This document shows, piece after piece, positions 60,761 to 64,000 of a DNA stretch of 64,000 nucleotides. The stretch lies in NCBI GenBank assembly GCA_937625935.1, contig OW569392.1, positions 62,001 to 126,000 of the forward strand, written 5' to 3'. The notes under the pieces were generated by a model. The model was not told where the DNA came from. It ran no database searches and was given only the letters and a program-made list of their open reading frames with translations. The number at the start of each line of letters is the position of its first letter. Within the stretch, counting starts at the first letter, position 1. This stretch comes from Tetramitus jugosus. Taxonomy: Eukaryota; Heterolobosea; Eutetramitea; Acrasida; Vahlkampfiidae. The translations under genes were made by a program, and so were the position numbers.

Positions 60761-61678
60761 ATGACTGATCATCCTTTCATTTCTGAAGTGGGTGAACAAC
60801 AAGAGAAGCTTACCACCATGAAAGCTTTTTGTTCATCAACACAAGAGCCAACCACCACCACCACACCTAGCAAACCAATGGCAGTGTTAACCATGACCAA
60901 ATTTTCAGAGAAACGGTTTTACAAGTGCCCCTGTGGTTTTGGTGGTCTTCATCTCATGAGTGAAGCTCCAATGGGTGAAGAACAGACTTATAATCCATCA
61001 AAGGTTGAAGAGCTAGCCAATACGCTCACTCATTTCATTCCAGCTGTTTTGGCCATTTTTGTCATGATGCACATGATTTATGGCAGTATGGTTGCCAATA
61101 CGGCTCGTGAAATTTTTTCCACCTATGTCTACATTGGTTGTTGCACAGTTTTGTTCCTCGTGAGCTCAACTTATCATTTTTGTAGCTTTTTGTTTGGTTT
61201 TGAGAGCAAAATCACTCAATTCTGTCGCAAGTGCGACTATTCCATCATTTTTGCCTTTATTGCCAGTAGTTATACACCTTGGCTTCTTTGCTTGGATATC
61301 GGAGCGGAGAATATTGTGGGCCGTGTGGCCATTACAATTGTTTGGATGATTGCAGTGTTTGGTGTGGTAAAGCACTTGACTAACATGTTTCCTGATCAAA
61401 ATGTTCTCTTTTTGTATTTGGTCATGGGTTGGATCTCTGTGTTTTATGTTGCTATTCTGTTGTATCAAATGTATTTGGGTTACATGGTGACTCAACTCAA
61501 TATTCTGTGGTGTTTGATATGGGTCATGGGCGGAGGTGTTGTGTACTCTGCGGGAACGACTCTGTGGAAACTGGATGGAATTTTGCCGTTTGCTCACGCC
61601 ATTTGGCACTTGGCTGTTGTGGTGGCAGCTGGTATGCACATTTATGCAGTCAATCGGTATCTGATGATTTTGGAGTGA
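60761..61678 (+). CDS. PAQR / hemolysin III family seven-helix membrane protein
   Basis: 305 residues. The N-terminal 80 residues are cytosolic, Thr/Pro-rich, with a CPCGFGG stretch. Seven hydrophobic helices follow, with the family's conserved polar residues in order: Glu and His in EELANTLTHFIPAVL, SSTYH in the second to third helices, CDYS, and the closing FAHAIWHLAVVVAAGMH. These Ser/Asp/His residues bind a zinc ion in adiponectin receptors, and the family has ceramidase-like or related activity. It is closer to the hemolysin III / PAQR10-11 side than to the adiponectin receptors by its short loops. The TM domain is complete. Confidence 0.9.
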   Translation: MTDHPFISEVGEQQEKLTTMKAFCSSTQEPTTTTTPSKPMAVLTMTKFSEKRFYKCPCGFGGLHLMSEAPMGEEQTYNPSKVEELANTLTHFIPAVLAIFVMMHMIYGSMVANTAREIFSTYVYIGCCTVLFLVSSTYHFCSFLFGFESKITQFCRKCDYSIIFAFIASSYTPWLLCLDIGAENIVGRVAITIVWMIAVFGVVKHLTNMFPDQNVLFLYLVMGWISVFYVAILLYQMYLGYMVTQLNILWCLIWVMGGGVVYSAGTTLWKLDGILPFAHAIWHLAVVVAAGMHIYAVNRYLMILE

Positions 61679-62440
61679 ATTGGGATTGTCAATTGAATTG
61701 AACTGGCAAAATCATAAATGTTCTCCCAATCTGTGCGTTGACCAGAGGACATTACATTCAAACATAAATCTTATTTTGAGATATTGAAACTTTCGAAGAC
61801 ATGTTACAATTGGATTTAATGAACATAATTGGAAGTATTTTATCGATAACAGATTGGTTTTTCTGGACACTGTAAATTCAAGACTGCTGGTGGTCCATGA
61901 TGAGTATATTTGCTGCTGAATAATGGAGCACAAGTTAGTACAGTCTTGTCTGAATAATCATTGCTTAATAGCTATTTCTCAAGGAGAAACGATTATCTTG
62001 TGGACAAAACGCCAAAAAAGGTTGCGGAGACCACGCATATGAATATTATATTCTCTGTACTGAGCATCCATCCAAAAAGATAGTGTGTACGTCATTCAAA
62101 TAAGCAAAAGCATCACCTGTGGAAATGACTCATATCAAGTGTGTGAATGCCAGTCAAAAATTGAAAATGTGCATCAGCCACATATAGGTTGTCTTCAAAG
62201 CAGACATTAAACAATGTTCCTTTTGCCAATCAAAACCCATGTTCAATTTCTGTTTTTCTCGACATAACTATTTTTTAGTATCCTCTTGGTGGACATAAGA
62301 ATCCGATTGAATTTGAATTGATTAATTCCCTTGCAAGTGTAACTCAATTTACTTGTGCATAGAACCACTCCAGCTTTCTGTCAACCTTGTGGGGGTACTT
62401 TAGAAAACTGAAGTCCACCCACCTTGAAACCACCCACGCG
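61679..62440. other. Intergenic stretch, possible decayed coding sequence
   Basis: About 760 bp. No open frame over 75 codons. On the minus strand near 62120-62215 a stretch reads DNLYVADAHFQFLTGIHTLDM before a stop, which has an NHL-repeat flavour, but the frame does not continue. I treat this as a possible old remnant. The right end is a purine-poor approach to the repeat block. Confidence 0.35.
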
Positions 62441-62487
62441 CACCACGTTGCGGAACTTTTATTTGTCTTTTGTGTGAGAGCAGGCTT
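62441..62487. repeat. 47-bp direct repeat, copy 1
   Basis: It starts CACCACGTTGCGGAACTTTT and ends GAGAGCAGGCTT. It matches copy 2 (63939-63985) at 45 of 47 positions in the same orientation. On the minus strand it contains AATAAAAG. Unlike copy 2, it is not followed by the hairpin. Confidence 0.85.
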
Positions 62488-62615
62488 CTTGTTTCATCCC
62501 ATTTTTCATCAGCGCATCCATCCCATCATTCCCATGGAGGTACTCTGTGCTCGACTTCCTCATAGATTGACCTTTCTGGCGCGATTTTTTTTTTTTTTTT
62601 GTTCCATACAACCAT

Positions 62616-62638
62616 GTGTGCTTGCGCAGCAAGCACAC
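62616..62638. repeat. Perfect 10-bp inverted repeat (hairpin), 3-nt loop
   Basis: GTGTGCTTGC then GCA then GCAAGCACAC. It sits about 15 bp before the A16 tract (minus-strand sense) and 85 bp after the stop of the ORF1-like gene. A second, imperfect hairpin (TGACGACCC / GGGCGTCA) lies nearby at about 62668-62687. Confidence 0.85.
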
Positions 62639-62724
62639 GATTGCTCATTTATTGACTTGTTTTGTGAGTGACGACCCGTAGGGCGTCATTCACTCTTCTT
62701 CTCTTGTTGTCCCCGACGGTGCAT

Positions 62725-63873
62725 CTACAGGTTGGAATAATCACTCTGGTGAGTGTTTTGGTTGATGCCCTTCATCAAAGAGCGTAACCTTGTAGTAGGA
62801 CCGTCGATGGACACAGAGCCATCTGTTGTTTTTTTCTTGTTTTGGGCCTTGTTGCTCATCAGATCACACAGTGTGATCCTAGCACTCCTCTTCTTGTTAT
62901 CATTGAGTTGTGGACTCTGAATCTCCTTTTCGGAGTCATCATCCACATCCACAATGACTGGTTCGTCCTCAGTCAAACCATACCTTTTGGGTGCAGCAGC
63001 AAGTGCCAATGCAGCAATTTCCTTCTTCACTCTTGCGAACACTGGAGAAGTGGCATTCACTTGCTCCAGAATATGCCGATTTTCAGCGCTGAGCTGTACA
63101 ACAGGCACTGTTGGTAGTGGTGTTGCACTCCTTTGTTCTTCTGTCTCCATTAGACCAGGAGCAGTTCTTTGTACAACTTCTTGTTCCGGTATCGGAACCG
63201 GTTTGTTGCCCTCTTGACCCTTTGTCTTTGCCAATTCCTTGGTGAGTTCTGTGACCTGTCGACGCAGTGCGTCAACCACCGTCAGCAGCTCCTCGTACAT
63301 CTTCGTCAATCTCTTGTTGACAGCCTTGAGAGGATCATGTGGTCTCTCGACGTATCGAGTGACCGTGGCCTTGACCTTTTGCTCTCCGCTGAGCACTGCT
63401 CGTGCATAGGTTTCATCACCCATGACCACGAAAGCAGTGTCACGCTTCTTGAGCACACTGGCAACCTTCTCAGGTCCCAGTAGCTTCTTGATGTCGTCCA
63501 CTGACATGTTCTTCATGCCATGGACGACCACCTTTCTTGTGCAATCAACACTGCGCTTGGGTGCAGCAGTGCTGTTGCCAATCCTCCTCTGTTTGTTGAA
63601 TAGCTCAACAAACTCATAGATGCGGTCACCCTTGACCGTCACCCATGCAACAAAGCGTTGCTGACCTTTCCTCTTGATGACCTGGACTCGGTTGAGCCAG
63701 TCACCAAACTCCTCTCCTATCTTTCTTGCCAAAGATGACTGAGAGACACCATTACCGTTGCCAGTAATGACGACCTCTCTGTCACTTGGCCTAGAGCCTT
63801 TCCGTGCAGTGGTCCACACTGCATAACGGCTGTTGCCGTATTCCTTCACCAAATTTGTTGAATCACCAGACAT
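62725..63873 (-). CDS. Retroelement ORF1-like protein (RRM-like domains plus coiled coil)
   Basis: 382 residues. Two RRM-like segments: REVVITGNGNGVSQSSLARKI ... FVAWVTVKGDRIYEFVELF (about 32-95) and RKVVVHGMKNMSVDDIKKLLG ... TAFVVMGDETYARAVL (about 112-175), each with the beta-alpha-beta-beta order and an aliphatic RNP-like strand. A coiled coil follows (about 188-220, VNKRLTKMYEELLTVVDALRRQVTELTKELAK), then a disordered acidic/Ser-rich tail. RRM plus coiled coil is the layout of many LINE ORF1 RNA-binding proteins. Third codon positions are visibly richer in G and C (GTG, CTG, ACC, AAG) than in neighbouring genes, a sign of separate origin. No reverse transcriptase is in the window. A host RNA-binding protein is the alternative. 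Confidence 0.6.
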   Translation of the reverse strand: MSGDSTNLVKEYGNSRYAVWTTARKGSRPSDREVVITGNGNGVSQSSLARKIGEEFGDWLNRVQVIKRKGQQRFVAWVTVKGDRIYEFVELFNKQRRIGNSTAAPKRSVDCTRKVVVHGMKNMSVDDIKKLLGPEKVASVLKKRDTAFVVMGDETYARAVLSGEQKVKATVTRYVERPHDPLKAVNKRLTKMYEELLTVVDALRRQVTELTKELAKTKGQEGNKPVPIPEQEVVQRTAPGLMETEEQRSATPLPTVPVVQLSAENRHILEQVNATSPVFARVKKEIAALALAAAPKRYGLTEDEPVIVDVDDDSEKEIQSPQLNDNKKRSARITLCDLMSNKAQNKKKTTDGSVSIDGPTTRLRSLMKGINQNTHQSDYSNL

Positions 63874-63899
63874 GTGATTCCGTTTTTTTCTGGTCTGCC

Positions 63900-63916
63900 T
63901 TTTTTTTTTTTTTTTT
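63900..63916. repeat. T17 run (A17 on the minus strand)
   Basis: On the minus strand it follows CACCATTTGTTGTATT, much as the A16 tract at 62585-62600 follows CATGGTTGTATGGAAC. It marks the likely 3' end of an element lying to the right of, and continuing past, the ORF1-like unit. Confidence 0.8.
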
Positions 63917-63938
63917 AATACAACAAATGGTGCTCACG

Positions 63939-63985
63939 CACCACGTTGCGGAACTTTTATTTTTCTTTTGCGTGAGAGCAGGCTT
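63939..63985. repeat. 47-bp direct repeat, copy 2
   Basis: Two substitutions relative to copy 1 at 62441-62487. Here it overlaps the left arm of a terminal hairpin. Confidence 0.85.
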
Positions 63986-63995
63986 GCCTGCTCTC
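63974..63995. repeat. 10-bp inverted repeat, 2-nt loop
   Basis: GAGAGCAGGC then TT then GCCTGCTCTC. It is the counterpart of the hairpin at 62616-62638 in relation to the A-tract: both lie before a GTTGTAT motif and an A-run on the minus strand. Confidence 0.8.
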
Positions 63996-64000
63996 AATTG

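Larger units (their letters stand above)
62585..63916 (-). mobile_element. Retroelement-like unit (ORF1-like gene with hairpin and A-tail)
   Basis: Reading the minus strand: an A17 tract (63916-63900), then a short leader, then an open frame at 63873-62725, then about 125 bp with two hairpins, then GTTGTATGGAAC and an A16 tract (62600-62585). The unit is richer in G and C than its surroundings. A 3' UTR with a stable hairpin just before an A-tail is the layout of a non-LTR retroelement or an RNA-derived insertion. No reverse transcriptase or endonuclease is in this window, so it would be ORF1-only, truncated or non-autonomous; the rest could also lie past the right edge. Target-site duplications were not identified. 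Confidence 0.5.

Noticed and set aside
61166-61639. Minus-strand open frame of 157 codons
   Set aside because: Antisense to the PAQR gene; Ser/His/Gln-rich, as expected opposite hydrophobic coding sequence.
1-64000. tRNA, rRNA and CRISPR features
   Set aside because: I looked through the spacers for T-loop-like GGTTCRA boxes with matching stems and for spaced repeats and found none.

Overview
The window is nuclear DNA from a protist. The best fit is a heterolobosean amoeboflagellate of the Naegleria type; this is inferred from gene content, not from a marker gene. The evidence is: protein genes packed on both strands with short intergenic spaces; few introns (seven placed, 65 to 203 bp, GT..AG, usually with GTATGT-like donors); AT-rich spacers; Asn/Gln/Ser runs; and a repertoire that mixes autophagy, ciliary, Ras/cyclase signalling and ubiquitin proteins. 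I saw no tRNA, rRNA or CRISPR array.

Left part (1-16.4 kb): a truncated multi-pass membrane protein gene (minus); a CYTH-domain protein; about 1.5 kb with no convincing gene; a receptor-like ankyrin-Cache-HAMP-nucleotide cyclase protein whose cyclase domain has lost catalytic residues; a 1323-residue A-T-R-R (adenylation, carrier, reductase, SDR) NRPS-like carboxylate reductase; two tandem paralogues of a small beta-rich protein; a small membrane protein; and a UBE2O-type E2 in which the catalytic Cys is Ser.

Middle (16.5-39 kb): a dual-specificity phosphatase; the autophagy tether EPG5; and, tail to tail with it with only 5 bp between stop codons, a very large kinase fused to a phosphatase-like domain that has lost its catalytic Cys (with a previously separate first exon placed here). 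These are followed by a RasGEF, an LRR protein and an uncharacterised disordered protein.

Right part (39.9-61.7 kb): the DEAD-box helicase Spb4/DDX55; a DZIP1-like ciliary protein assembled from two reading frames across one intron; phosphomannomutase; a purine 5'-nucleotidase (three exons); 3-hydroxyisobutyrate dehydrogenase; an uncharacterised basic coiled-coil protein with a 19-nt first exon; an F-box/LRR protein; sideroflexin; an ornithine cyclodeaminase/mu-crystallin homologue; two membrane-anchored coiled-coil proteins; a possibly broken gene; and a PAQR/hemolysin-III receptor.

Right edge (62.4-64 kb): a block unlike the rest. A GC-richer open frame with RRM-like and coiled-coil segments resembles a LINE ORF1 protein. 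It is bracketed by A-tracts, hairpins and a 47-bp direct repeat, and is probably a retroelement.

Most genes are housekeeping or signalling genes with no operon logic. The most interesting points are the A-T-R-R reductase, three degenerate enzyme domains (cyclase, E2, phosphatase) in otherwise intact genes, the mirrored polyadenylation signals between EPG5 and the kinase, and the retroelement-like block.
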